Assembly (NCBI GenBank): GCA_024275555.1 | Contig: JAJRYW010000200.1 | Location: forward strand, 1 to 9,947 | Origin: Calditrichota bacterium | GTDB taxonomy: Bacteria; Calditrichota; Calditrichia; RBG-13-44-9; J075 | DNA: 9,947 nt | Direction: 5' to 3' | In this document: one piece after another, positions 1 to 7,400 of the stretch | How positions within the stretch are numbered: the stretch's first letter is position 1 | Layout of the letters: the number at the start of each line of letters is the position of its first letter | The notes under the pieces: model-generated | What the model was told of the DNA's origin: nothing | Database searches by the model: none | Seen by the model: the letters and a program-made list of their open reading frames with translations, nothing else | Translations under genes and position numbers: made by a program

Positions 1-27
1 AATTTCTATCTTGTTGGAGAGAATTAT

Positions 28-166
28 CGTCTACGTATCGCTGTCAAGCTGAAGCTTGACACTCCTACCGGTTAAGTTTGTTTTTCCGGATTCAGACGCC
101 TGCGGCTACTCATTAACATTACGAGCAGGAGTGCCAAACTTCAGTTTGGCCGTGATAATATAGACG
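28..166. repeat. Inverted pair of related hairpins (foldback element)
   Basis: Two short perfect hairpins lie in opposite orientation about 60 bp apart. The left one has a 9-bp stem (42-50 with 53-61, loop GA). The right one has an 8-bp stem (133-140 with 143-150, loop TC). Reverse-complementing 127-150 and aligning it with 43-66 gives 20 of 24 identical bases. The four differences form two paired substitutions (44/59 and 48/55) that keep the stem intact. Weaker symmetry continues outwards to CGTCTA near 28 and TAGACG at 161-166. It resembles REP- or MITE-type foldback DNA. The family is not named and no transposase is nearby. Confidence 0.6.
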
Positions 167-275
167 CGTGAATAAATTCGAGAAGACTGCCGGTTCTCCG
201 GTATCCGCATTCCGGGTAATCGGAATGCGGCTGCCGCAGCAATCTATATTCGCGGATTAATTCACGCCTCTATAG
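159..275. repeat. MITE-like foldback with internal hairpin
   Basis: The outer arms 159-182 and 251-274 are imperfect inverted repeats, matching at 20 of 24 positions (TATAGA-S-GCGTGAAT core). At the centre is a perfect 10-bp stem, 205-214 with 221-230, loop GGTAAT. A smaller CCGG-TTCT-CCGG hairpin sits at 190-201. The whole could fold into a branched structure of about 117 bp. It overlaps the end of the preceding foldback by a few bases, so the two may be parts of one composite element. No clear target-site duplication was seen. Confidence 0.55.
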
Positions 276-383
276 CTCCCCTTCCCGATCAGGGCAGAGC
301 CGGTGGGAGGTTCGATGAGCAGAAATTACTAATTTTGTGCACTATTTTAATTCTTTTTGTACCGCGGTGGATTCCCGGAAACA

Positions 384-427
384 GGAGCCTCTGCAAACGC
401 ACACCAGCGAGAGTACTGGCAAGAGAG
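384..427 (+). repeat. Degenerate third copy of the 70-bp palindromic repeat
   Basis: The order GGAGCCTC, an 8-base spacer, CACACCAGCG, then a GAG...ACTGG segment repeats the order in the copy at 2116-2186, where the spacer is 7 bases. The left half of the first hairpin and the second internal unit are missing or diverged. This looks like a worn relic of the repeat on the far side of amrS. Confidence 0.4.
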
Positions 428-457
428 GGATTCCCGAACCGGCGTCATAGAAAATCA

Positions 458-469
458 CAATTTAAATTG
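458..469. promoter_or_regulatory. 12-bp perfect AT-rich palindrome, possible operator
   Basis: CAATTTAAATTG is its own reverse complement. It lies 53 bp upstream of the amrS start, within a plausible promoter distance. This fits a dimeric regulator site, but such AT palindromes also arise by chance and no regulator gene is nearby. Confidence 0.2.
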
Positions 470-510
470 ATTTCGGTGAAAGCGGGGGTTTACTTTTATG
501 GCAGTTAATT

Positions 511-519
511 GGGGTGATT
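511..519 (+). promoter_or_regulatory. Shine-Dalgarno site that decides the amrS start
   Basis: The stretch GGGGTGATT contains GGTGAT (513-518), complementary to the 3' end of 16S rRNA, and ends four bases before ATG 523. An in-frame GTG at 514 lies inside this site and has no site of its own upstream, so ATG 523 is preferred. Confidence 0.6.
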
Positions 520-522
520 GCC

Positions 523-1668
523 ATGAGTGTCGCCAAATCTCCGGAGAAAAAGCAGGATGGACTTTCCCGTCGTCTTGAGGAAGAGACACTCCCTGTAATT
601 CACCGGCCCCTGGCCGGCGATATTCCCCTGGCAGCCGTGCTGGATTCCCTCACCCGGGAAGGTCGGTTATATGAAGCGCTTCCCGGCAATACGGTGCGCT
701 GCTGTGCCTGTGGGCATTATTGCAAGATCAAGCCGTCTAAGCGCGGCATCTGCCAGGTGCGCTACAACCTGGGGGGAAAACTGTATGTTCCCTGGGGATA
801 TGTCTCGGCCCTGCAATGCGACCCCGTGGAAAAGAAGCCCTTCTACCATGTATATCCGGGTTCCCTCACCCTCACCTTTGGCATGCACGGCTGCGACCTG
901 CACTGTCCGTTTTGCCAGAACTGGGATATTTCCCAGACGCTGCGGGATGCCCGCGCCGGCAGACGCCCCTCGGAGATAAGCCCCGAAGAGATTGTGGAAT
1001 TGGCAAAGAAATACAACGCACGCTGTATTACCAGTTCCTATAATGAGCCGCTGATCACCTCGGAGTGGGCAAAAAGTGTTTTCCGGCCGGCAAAGGCCGC
1101 CGGGCTTACCTGTCTGTATGTTTCCAACGGGAATATCACCACGGAGGTGCTGGAATATCTCCGTCCCGTTACTGTCGGGTTTAATATCGATTTAAAAACC
1201 ATGCGGGACCGGAACTATCGCCGCCTGGGCGCTGTGCTGGAAAGGATCCTGGAGGGGATTGCCGCGGTGCATAAAATGGGCTTCTGGCTGGAAATTGTCA
1301 CCCTGCTGGTACCCGGTTTTAACGACAGCGAGGCGGAAATCCGGGAGACCGCTCAGTTTATCAAATCCGTTTCCCCCGGTATCCCCTGGCATGTAACCGC
1401 TTTTCATCCCGGCTACAAAATGACCGGGCCGCCGCCCACACCGGCAAAAACGGTCATCCGTGCTGCGGAAATCGGTTACGAGGAAGGGCTGCACTTTGTT
1501 TACGGCGGCAACCTGCCCGGCAGGGTGAAAGACTATGAAAATACTTACTGCCCCAATTGTAAAGCCGTGTTGGTCGAGCGTCGCTGCTACCGTGTTTTGA
1601 AGAATCGGATCGGGGGAGAAGGACGCTGTCCCTACTGCACGACAATGATTCCCGGGATATGGGAATAG
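523..1668 (+). CDS. amrS: AmmeMemoRadiSam-type radical SAM enzyme (AmrS)
   Basis: A 381-residue protein from ATG 523 (384 if the GTG at 514 is used). It carries a radical SAM cluster motif CX3CX2C (C124, C128, C131, numbered from ATG 523) in the context GCDLHCPFCQNW, which should bind a 4Fe-4S cluster and cleave S-adenosylmethionine. Family hallmarks are a Cys-rich N-terminal module (C60, C61, C63, C67, C77), DPVEKKPFYH, PGS before the cluster, SYNEP (N174, E175) and a C-terminal zinc-ribbon-like pair of CxxC motifs (C343/C346, C369/C372) followed by a short IPG end. This matches the AmmeMemoRadiSam radical SAM family (COG1180), related to pyruvate formate-lyase activases. The substrate is not established. 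The usual partners, Memo-like and AMMECR1-like proteins, are absent from this window. No signal peptide or membrane segment is seen, so it is probably cytoplasmic. It stands alone, convergent with the glycosyltransferase and flanked by palindromic repeats. Confidence 0.9.
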   Translation: MSVAKSPEKKQDGLSRRLEEETLPVIHRPLAGDIPLAAVLDSLTREGRLYEALPGNTVRCCACGHYCKIKPSKRGICQVRYNLGGKLYVPWGYVSALQCDPVEKKPFYHVYPGSLTLTFGMHGCDLHCPFCQNWDISQTLRDARAGRRPSEISPEEIVELAKKYNARCITSSYNEPLITSEWAKSVFRPAKAAGLTCLYVSNGNITTEVLEYLRPVTVGFNIDLKTMRDRNYRRLGAVLERILEGIAAVHKMGFWLEIVTLLVPGFNDSEAEIRETAQFIKSVSPGIPWHVTAFHPGYKMTGPPPTPAKTVIRAAEIGYEEGLHFVYGGNLPGRVKDYENTYCPNCKAVLVERRCYRVLKNRIGGEGRCPYCTTMIPGIWE

Positions 1669-1713
1669 CGATATCTGCAAATAAGTGGTTAATGTGGATC
1701 ATGCGGTGCTCCG

Positions 1714-1772
1714 TCTTCCGGTAAGGATAAAATCCCCCGGGGGCGTGGCGCCGATTTTAGGCGCACCGGAGA
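1714..1772. repeat. Nested inverted repeat downstream of amrS
   Basis: An outer stem pairs 1714-1722 with 1765-1772 (one bulged T). An inner 7-bp stem pairs TAAAATC (1728-1734) with GATTTTA (1753-1759). Between them lie CCCCCGGGGG (1734-1743) and GGCGCC. It begins 45 bp after the amrS stop. A run of five T (1795-1799) follows only after about 22 bases, so it is not a classic intrinsic terminator, although a 3'-end role for amrS mRNA is possible. Confidence 0.45.
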
Positions 1773-1886
1773 GCGCAAAGCCAACTCACCCATATTTTTC
1801 TAATAGCCCATTGCTCCTTGCCCCGGTATTCTTCGCCGGTGCAGGTGTGGGAGGTTCTCGGCCTATTGTCTAATATTGTGCATGGA

Positions 1887-1956
1887 CACGAGGCGGAGCC
1901 TCGGTATGGCGCACCAGCGCGGAGCACTGGTGTGAGAAGAGCGCAGAGCACTGGTG
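1887..1956 (+). repeat. 70-bp palindromic repeat, copy A
   Basis: This copy has about 64 of 71 aligned positions identical to the copy at 2116-2186. It contains a CGAGGC-GGA-GCCTCG hairpin (1889-1903), then a CACCAG...CTGGTG hairpin (1912-1932). The unit starting AGCGC at 1916 recurs at 1940, an internal 24-bp period. No frame across it looks coding. It is best read as a REP-like or MITE-like non-coding repeat. Confidence 0.7.
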
Positions 1957-1975
1957 GAGAATGGAAGGGGCGAGG

Positions 1976-2013
1976 ATGCCGGATCCCCAACGGGGGGCAG
2001 GCATGTCCGGCAT
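1976..2013. repeat. 8-bp inverted repeat around a CCCC/GGGG hairpin
   Basis: ATGCCGGA (1976-1983) pairs with TCCGGCAT (2006-2013). Inside, CCCC (1985-1988) pairs with a run of G just after it. It lies between the two copies of the 70-bp repeat and may belong to the same decayed repeat cluster. No T-run follows on either strand, so it is unlikely to be an intrinsic terminator. Confidence 0.4.
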
Positions 2014-2115
2014 GACAATGGCCCTGTCACCCTGGGCTTGACTGAGGGTCTCCTCATCCGGTGCACTGAGTTCTGTCTGCATGCCGTGTAATTGTGTGCA
2101 GGGTCTGCCTGGGCG

Positions 2116-2186
2116 CACGAGGCGGGAGCCTCGTTATGGCACACCAGCGCGGAGCAGTGGTGTGAGGAGAGTGCAGTGCACTGGTG
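2116..2186 (+). repeat. 70-bp palindromic repeat, copy B
   Basis: Direct repeat of the copy at 1887-1956, differing by six substitutions and one added G. It keeps the same architecture: a GAGGC/GCCTC hairpin, a CACACCA/TGGTGTG stem with an 11-base loop, and the 24-bp internal period. It contains a perfect palindrome CAGTGCACTG (2174-2183). It ends 12 bases beyond the glycosyltransferase stop codon, so it would be transcribed as the 3' end of that mRNA and could stabilise or terminate it. Confidence 0.7.
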
Positions 2187-2198
2187 TGAAAAAGATGT

Positions 2199-3554
2199 TT
2201 ATCCAGTCAAAGACGTGAAAGGACGGCATTGATTTAACCACTCGATCAGGCTGGCGGTTTGCCCTGTGCGGCTGAACTCCCCGAGATGATGAAAAGGATA
2301 GCGTGCGGGAAGCTCCTCCGGCGCGGCCAGCCATTGCTTCAAGACGGATTTGATTTGCCCGACATCCCGGTATTCGATCACCTCTCCGGCCTGGCAACGC
2401 CGAACCAGGAAGGCTAAATCGCTATCCGGGGGGCATACGGCCAGGATGGGGCGGCGCAGGTAAAGGTACTCGTAAATCCGCCCGGGGGTTACCCAACGGC
2501 TGCCGGGCAAATTGCTTTCGATAGCCAACATCAGGGCGTTGGCCCGGGCGGCTTCCTGCAGCGCTTCCCGGTGGGGCAGGTAGGGGGTGTATTCCAGCAA
2601 ATCTTCCACACCCATCTGATTGGCCTGTTCCCGAAAATCCGGGGACCATTTGCCGATCAGCCGTAACTGAAATCGATCCGGTAAATCGGGTTGTTCCGCC
2701 CGGAGTTGACCGAGCGCTTCTAAGAACGTCAGGGGTCGATTTCCCTGGGAGTAGATCGTCCCTAAAATAACCATTTGGAAGCGGGCGCCGGGGGCGGCGG
2801 ACCCGGGGAGCGTCGCCGGAAAATCATCCGGATCGTAGCCGTTGCGGATGGTGCGATGAGGGATGCGCTCAATTTCCGGGAAACGGGACAGGTAATGTGC
2901 TTGCAGGGCCGGGTTGACAAAGACAATCCCGGCGGCGGCCCGTAAGGTGCGGCGTTCCAGGCGCTCCTGCCGGCGCTGATGCCAGCGGCTGACTTGCGGA
3001 AGATAGGGATTGCCGGTCCAGGCGTCCCGGAAATCCAGCACAAAGGGAATCCCCAGCAGCTTTTTCGCCCAATAGCCGATTAAGCCGGCCGTGAAAGGCG
3101 GCATACTGCAGAACAGCACATCCACCGGGCGGCGGCGATGCAGGCGCCAAAGCCGGTAGAGCGCAAAAGGCAGCCAGGGCGCCCGGGAGTCCGGGATAAA
3201 AATCGACATGGCGATTTTGCGGATAATCCCGCTGCTCTCTTTGGAGGAACTCGATGGATTGTCTCTTTTGCCTCGCAGGCGTTTCCAGAGATAGATCAGC
3301 CGAAACGGGTCGGCGGAGCCGCTGCGTACAATCTCGGCCTGATGGGGAACCTCCTCCAGCAGGCTGTCATCCCGGCTATAAAAATAACTTGGTTTTACGG
3401 TAAGCACCGAAATCCGGTAGGCCCGGTAGTCAAAAAATTTAAGAAATTTGACCACTCGCTGAACCCCGCCTCCACCCATGGGGGGGAAGTAGTAATTCAC
3501 GAAAACCAGGTGTCGCTCAGGGGCAGTAGCGCTGTAGTTCACGGATGAGTTCAT
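2199..3554 (-). CDS. GT4-type glycosyltransferase
   Basis: A 451-residue GT-B fold glycosyltransferase without signal peptide or membrane spans, probably acting at the inner face of the membrane. The N-terminal Rossmann half opens with YYFPPMGGGGVQR (about 21-33), the glycine-rich loop usual in this family. It continues to LDFRDAW (173-179), also typical. The C-terminal nucleotide-sugar half (about 255-430) carries AIESNLPG (344-351) and TPGRIYEYLYLRRPILAV (356-373), the conserved donor-binding region. GT4 enzymes of this kind build capsule, O-antigen or exopolysaccharide using NDP-sugars. Sugar and acceptor cannot be read from the sequence, and no other glycan gene is adjacent. The ATG at 3554 overlaps the kinase gene upstream by 38 bp. 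The next Met (26) lies inside the conserved loop, so the early start is needed, and translational coupling is likely. Confidence 0.85.
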   Translation of the reverse strand: MNSSVNYSATAPERHLVFVNYYFPPMGGGGVQRVVKFLKFFDYRAYRISVLTVKPSYFYSRDDSLLEEVPHQAEIVRSGSADPFRLIYLWKRLRGKRDNPSSSSKESSGIIRKIAMSIFIPDSRAPWLPFALYRLWRLHRRRPVDVLFCSMPPFTAGLIGYWAKKLLGIPFVLDFRDAWTGNPYLPQVSRWHQRRQERLERRTLRAAAGIVFVNPALQAHYLSRFPEIERIPHRTIRNGYDPDDFPATLPGSAAPGARFQMVILGTIYSQGNRPLTFLEALGQLRAEQPDLPDRFQLRLIGKWSPDFREQANQMGVEDLLEYTPYLPHREALQEAARANALMLAIESNLPGSRWVTPGRIYEYLYLRRPILAVCPPDSDLAFLVRRCQAGEVIEYRDVGQIKSVLKQWLAAPEELPARYPFHHLGEFSRTGQTASLIEWLNQCRPFTSLTG

Positions 3555-4140
3555 TCAAGTCGTTATCCCCGTTGACGTAGTCAGTGACGTTTGCGTCTAC
3601 TTCCAGAATCCGGAATTCCCCGCGAGCGCCGTCAATCCAGCGCTGGTAGGCGCTGTTCAAATACTCAATATAGCTGCGGTCGATGCTCTTCTCGTAGTCG
3701 CGGCCGCGCATCTTAATCCGCTCCATCAGGGTGTCTACCGAGGCGTTCAGGTAGATGATCACATCCGGCTTGGGCAGAAAGGGCACCATGTTGTTAAACA
3801 AATCGCGATAACAATCATAATCGCGCTGATCCATGTAGCCCTGCTCGTAGAGGGAGCGGGCAAAGATCTCCACATCTTCATAAATAGTGCGGTCCTGGAT
3901 GGCGTGAATCCCGGCCTCAACAATTTTCTTCTGGCTGCGAAAGCGGTGGGCTAAAAAATAAATTTGCAGATTAAAGCTCCAGCGATTCAGGTCCTGGTAA
4001 AAATCGTTTAAGTAGGGATTGTCGATGACGCTTTCAAAATAGGGTTGCCAATTGAGGCGTTGGGCGAGTTTCTCGGTCAGCGTGGTCTTCCCGACCCCGA
4101 TATTGCCGGCAATGCCCACTAAATAGTTCCGTTTTTCCAT
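3517..4140 (-). CDS. Deoxynucleoside kinase family protein
   Basis: A 207-residue soluble kinase, the usual length for the dCK/dGK/dAK family, which phosphorylates deoxynucleosides to dNMPs in salvage. The P-loop is GNIGVGKT (12-19). FESVIDNPYL (35-44) holds the catalytic-type Glu36 and the NPYL signature. QDRTIYED matches the family's DRS/ERS region. KMRGRDYEKSID is the arginine-rich lid that closes on ATP. Whether it prefers deoxyadenosine, deoxyguanosine or deoxycytidine cannot be decided by eye. It is the first gene of a two-gene unit whose second member is the glycosyltransferase. A near-consensus promoter lies about 100 bp upstream. The ribosome site before ATG 4140 is weak (GGTGA, about 12 bases away). 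Confidence 0.88.
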   Translation of the reverse strand: MEKRNYLVGIAGNIGVGKTTLTEKLAQRLNWQPYFESVIDNPYLNDFYQDLNRWSFNLQIYFLAHRFRSQKKIVEAGIHAIQDRTIYEDVEIFARSLYEQGYMDQRDYDCYRDLFNNMVPFLPKPDVIIYLNASVDTLMERIKMRGRDYEKSIDRSYIEYLNSAYQRWIDGARGEFRILEVDANVTDYVNGDNDLNELIRELQRYCP

Positions 4141-4237
4141 TGATCACTTTCACCGGTTTAGATTTTTCCTGCTCTATGTTCAGTTAGATTGCGGCGGCTT
4201 CCATCTCCCTGTTCCCCACATCGCGGACGCGGTTACA

Positions 4238-4266
4238 ACTATACAAAAAATCATTTCGGAAGTCAA
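4238..4266 (-). promoter_or_regulatory. Sigma70-type promoter for the kinase-glycosyltransferase unit
   Basis: Read on the minus strand, the -35 is TTGACT (4261-4266), the spacer is exactly 17 bp and the -10 is TATAGT (4238-4243). Each hexamer matches consensus at five of six positions. Transcription would start near 4231, giving a leader of about 90 bases before ATG 4140. It lies just after the cheA terminator, so the two units look independently expressed. Confidence 0.75.
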
Positions 4267-4312
4267 TGGAGGAAAATGTCGCCGGGGGGCTCGGGGCCTT
4301 GGGGAAGAACGG

Positions 4313-4327
4313 CCTGCTTATAGCAGG
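4313..4327. repeat. Small 6-bp hairpin between terminator and promoter
   Basis: CCTGCT (4313-4318) pairs with AGCAGG (4322-4327) around TAT. It sits between the cheA terminator and the kinase promoter. No T-run follows. Its role, if any, is unknown. Confidence 0.3.
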
Positions 4328-4344
4328 ATCGTTGAACGAGACTT

Positions 4345-4378
4345 AAAAAAAATCCCTGCCGCATTGCGACAGGGATTT
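4345..4378 (-). terminator. Intrinsic terminator of the giant cheA
   Basis: On the minus strand, a 9-bp stem (4370-4378 with 4350-4358) extends through one G-T wobble and three more pairs to a three-base loop (4363-4365). A run of eight T on the minus strand (4345-4352) overlaps the base of the stem. It begins 34 bases past the cheA TGA stop. The plus-strand side lacks a T-run, so it works in one direction only. Confidence 0.88.
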
Positions 4379-4411
4379 AATATTCGTCTGCTGTGCATTA
4401 AAACAGTCTCA

Positions 4412-7400
4412 TCAGTTCCGGTATTCGATAAATTTCTCGATTTGTTCAAAGAGTTCCCGGTCTTTAAACGGTTTGACCATGTAGGCGTCGGCGCCCAATT
4501 CCGTGGTCAGCTGCCGGAAATTATCCCCGGCCCGCCCGGTCAGCACTACGATTGGTAAAGTGTTGAAACGCTGGTCGTAGCGGAGCGTCTCGATCAATTC
4601 ATACCCGGACAGTTTGGGCATTTCCAGGTCGGTAATCATAATATCAAACTGTCCTTTGTTGAGCAGTTCCAGCGCCTCGTATCCGTTTCGGGCCGTTCCG
4701 GTCTGGAATCCTTTTTGCATCAACAAGCTGCTTAAGTATTTGCGGATGCTCAAAGAATCATCGACAATCAGCGCGGATGGTTTTCGCCCCTGAACTTGCT
4801 TTTTCTCGATGGGGGGCCGGCTGAGCGGGGCCGGTCGTTCCGGGGCTGGGGTTGCGGCGCTGCCGCCGGCGCGGGCTTTCATAGCGTCGGAGATGATCTG
4901 GGGGATATCCAGAACCAGCACGACCTGCCCGTCGGCCATAATCGAACCGCCCGAGATGTATTTAAGCCGCCTCAGTCCCGGACCCAGCGATTTGATCAGA
5001 ATTTCTTCCCGGCGAATAATCTTATCCACCAGCAGCGCGCTACGATTGCCTTCATCCTGTACAATAATCAGCGGATAGCTGCTGGTTGCAGCAATCAGTT
5101 TTTCTTTGCCGTTTTTAATTTTCAGCAAATTGCTTAGCTGGATGACCGGTATTTTCCGCTCCCGGTAGCGGATGTAATACTCTCCTTCTTCGCTCAGAAT
5201 ATCCTGGCCGCTGGTGTGCAGCGTCTCTTCCACCTGCATGAGGGGAATAGAATAAACATGGCCGCTGACATCGACCAGCATGGATTGGATCACCGAAAGG
5301 CTGATGGGCACCCGGATGCTGAAAGTCGTTCCTTTTCCTTTCGTGGTATAGATGCGGATGTCGCCTTTGGCTTTTTCTATCTGGGATTTTACCGCGTCCA
5401 GGCCCACCCCGCGGCCGGAGACCATAGTGGTTTCTTTTGCCGTGGAAAAACCGGGGTAGAAGAGGTATTCATACAACTCCTGCTCGCTCATATTCCCCGC
5501 GTCTTCTTCGCTGAGCAATCCCTTCTCAACGGCGGCGCGCTTAACCGTTTCCAGGTCGATCCCACGCCCGTCATCCCGTACTTCGATAATTATCTGGTTG
5601 CGGTCGCGCGAGGCTTTGATTTCCAGGTGTCCTTCTTCCGGTTTTCCGGCGCTTTTGCGTTCCTCGGCGGTTTCCAGGCCGTGGTCAATCGCATTTCGGA
5701 TCAAATGCAGCACCGGCTCGTAGAGGTCGTCTATTAAAGCGCGATCCAGTTCGACAGCCCCGCCTTCCATGGTCAGGCGAATCGGTTTCTTCATCTTTTT
5801 CGCCAGATCGCGGATGGGGCGGTGGAAGCGCTGGAACAGCATGTCAATCGGCACCAGCCGGGCTTGCATAATCTCATCGAGAAGCTCGTTACTCAGCTTG
5901 TTCAATTTCTGGAGATTCTCATCGTAACTCTTGGAATTCTCTTTAATGGTATGCGTCAGCGTGCTGATCTGGTCTTCCAGGGACCGTACATTTTTAAGCA
6001 CTCGCTGCAAATTGTCGATCTGCTTTTTCAGCGCTTCTTTGGCGCCGGGCTTACTTTCAATCAGCGGATCGATGATCTCGCGAACCTTATTCTCTTCCCG
6101 AAGCAGCATGGTTAAATAATCCTCGGTATCCCGGAAGAGCTTCAGGTTATTGTTCAGCATGGGCATAAACTGTTTCAGACGATCCAGTTGAGTTTTAAAC
6201 TGGTTGTTGCTTACAACCAGTTCGGCGGCCAGGTTTAAAAGATGGTTCATCTTGGTGATCTTCAGCCGCAAATAGGTGTCCTTCTTTCCGGTCTTCCCGG
6301 AGGCGGGTTCTGTTTCGGTTACCAGCGAGGCAGTTTTTTCTGCCGCGGGCTCTTCGATGGGTTCTGCTGCTTCCGCCGCACCGCCGGCGATGCCCAGCCG
6401 TTCCCGGTATTGATTCAACTGTTCCAAAACCGGCTCAAAATTTTTGGTTGCTTCTTTGCCGCCTTCTTCCAGGGCGTTGAGGATATAGGTGGTTTCATCC
6501 ATTACGGAAAAGAGCAGGTCGAAGATGTCTTCCGGCAAGCCCTTTTTCTCCCGGATTTTATACTCGACAATATCCTCGCTGCGATGCGCCAACTGCTCGA
6601 TGCTCCTGATCTGCACCATCGCCGAGGAGCCTTTCAGCGTATGCAGGCAGCGCATCAGGTGGTTCTGCATCTCCAGGTTTTCCGGGTCTTTTTCTAACTT
6701 CAGTAGCAAGTAGTTGATGTCGTCAAGCTGTTCGTGGGCTTCTTGAAGAAAGAGAGCCAGCACCGGCGCTGCCGGGACAGGTTCCACGTCCGGCGCCGGG
6801 GCTGCCGGCGGCGCCGGTTCCGGTTCCGCCGTTTTTGCTGTCGCCGGGGCGGATGGGATTATATCCGAAAGAACAATCTCTGCCGCGCCTTGCGACTTGA
6901 TTACCTGATCCAGTTTCTCCATCGCTTCTTCATAGATTGCTTTGTCGACCTGGTGATTCCGGGTGAGCTCCCGGATGACCCACATAGCCCGGCGCGACAC
7001 CGGAATTGTGCCGTGCAGGTCTTCAATCTTTTGTACGACTAACATCTCGAAGATAGTTTCCAGGCGGTCGGTAATCTCGGCAATCTCGCTGATCCCCAGC
7101 ATCTTGGCTGCGGCGCGGATTTCATGAGTGGCCCGCTCGATTTGCTGGAGCGCCTCTTTGTCGTAAGTAAATTTTTCCAGGTTGTCCAGGTTCTTTTCCA
7201 CCAGTTCGAAACTATTGGCAACCTCGTTGCGGAAGATCGAGAGCATCTCGGGGTCTTTTTCCTGGAGATAGATCATTTCGGATTCCAGGGCGGGCTGTTC
7301 CGCCGGAATTTCCGGGACAACCGTCTCTTCTGCCGGAGCGGTTTCCGCTTCCCCGGCGGTGATCTGCATGAGTTGCGCCAGGGCCTGGCTTGCATCGCTG

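Larger units (their letters stand above)
276..522. other. Gene-free leader upstream of amrS
   Basis: No convincing ORF or consensus promoter is visible. The stretch holds a 13-bp AT palindrome (323-335, AAATTA-C-TAATTT), a degenerate copy of the 70-bp repeat (384-427), a direct repeat of GGATTCCCG (369-377 and 428-436) and a 12-bp perfect palindrome (458-469). The amrS promoter is presumably here but could not be assigned with confidence. Confidence 0.5.

Noticed and set aside
1..75. Open plus-strand frame of 24 codons ending in TAA at 73-75, possibly the tail of a gene entering from the left.
   Set aside because: It runs through the first hairpin of the foldback element, shows no recognised motif and is too short to judge. 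It could still be a real C-terminal end.
355..380. ACCGCGGTGG near 361 looks like part of a T-box leader.
   Set aside because: The T-box core has GGTGG before ACCGCG. Here the order differs, no specifier stem is evident, and the downstream gene is not an amino-acid gene.
467..496. TTGATT and TTACTT at a 17-bp spacing as an amrS promoter.
   Set aside because: The -10 match is poor and the resulting leader would be very short, so it is not better than chance.
1685..2144. Short ORFs on both strands in the amrS-glycosyltransferase gap.
   Set aside because: They are made up largely of palindromic repeat sequence, lack ribosome sites and have no recognisable protein features.
1887..2186. The two 70-bp repeats as a short CRISPR array.
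   Set aside because: Only two copies, about 160 bp apart, with imperfect identity, internal hairpins and no cas genes.
4345..4378. Terminator hairpin as a bidirectional terminator.
   Set aside because: The T-run exists only on the minus strand, and no plus-strand gene ends here.
5216..5737. Long plus-strand open frames opposite cheA, such as 5216-5737 and 7124-7843.
   Set aside because: They are antisense shadows of a gene with clear kinase motifs; their translations show no domain pattern or plausible start sites.
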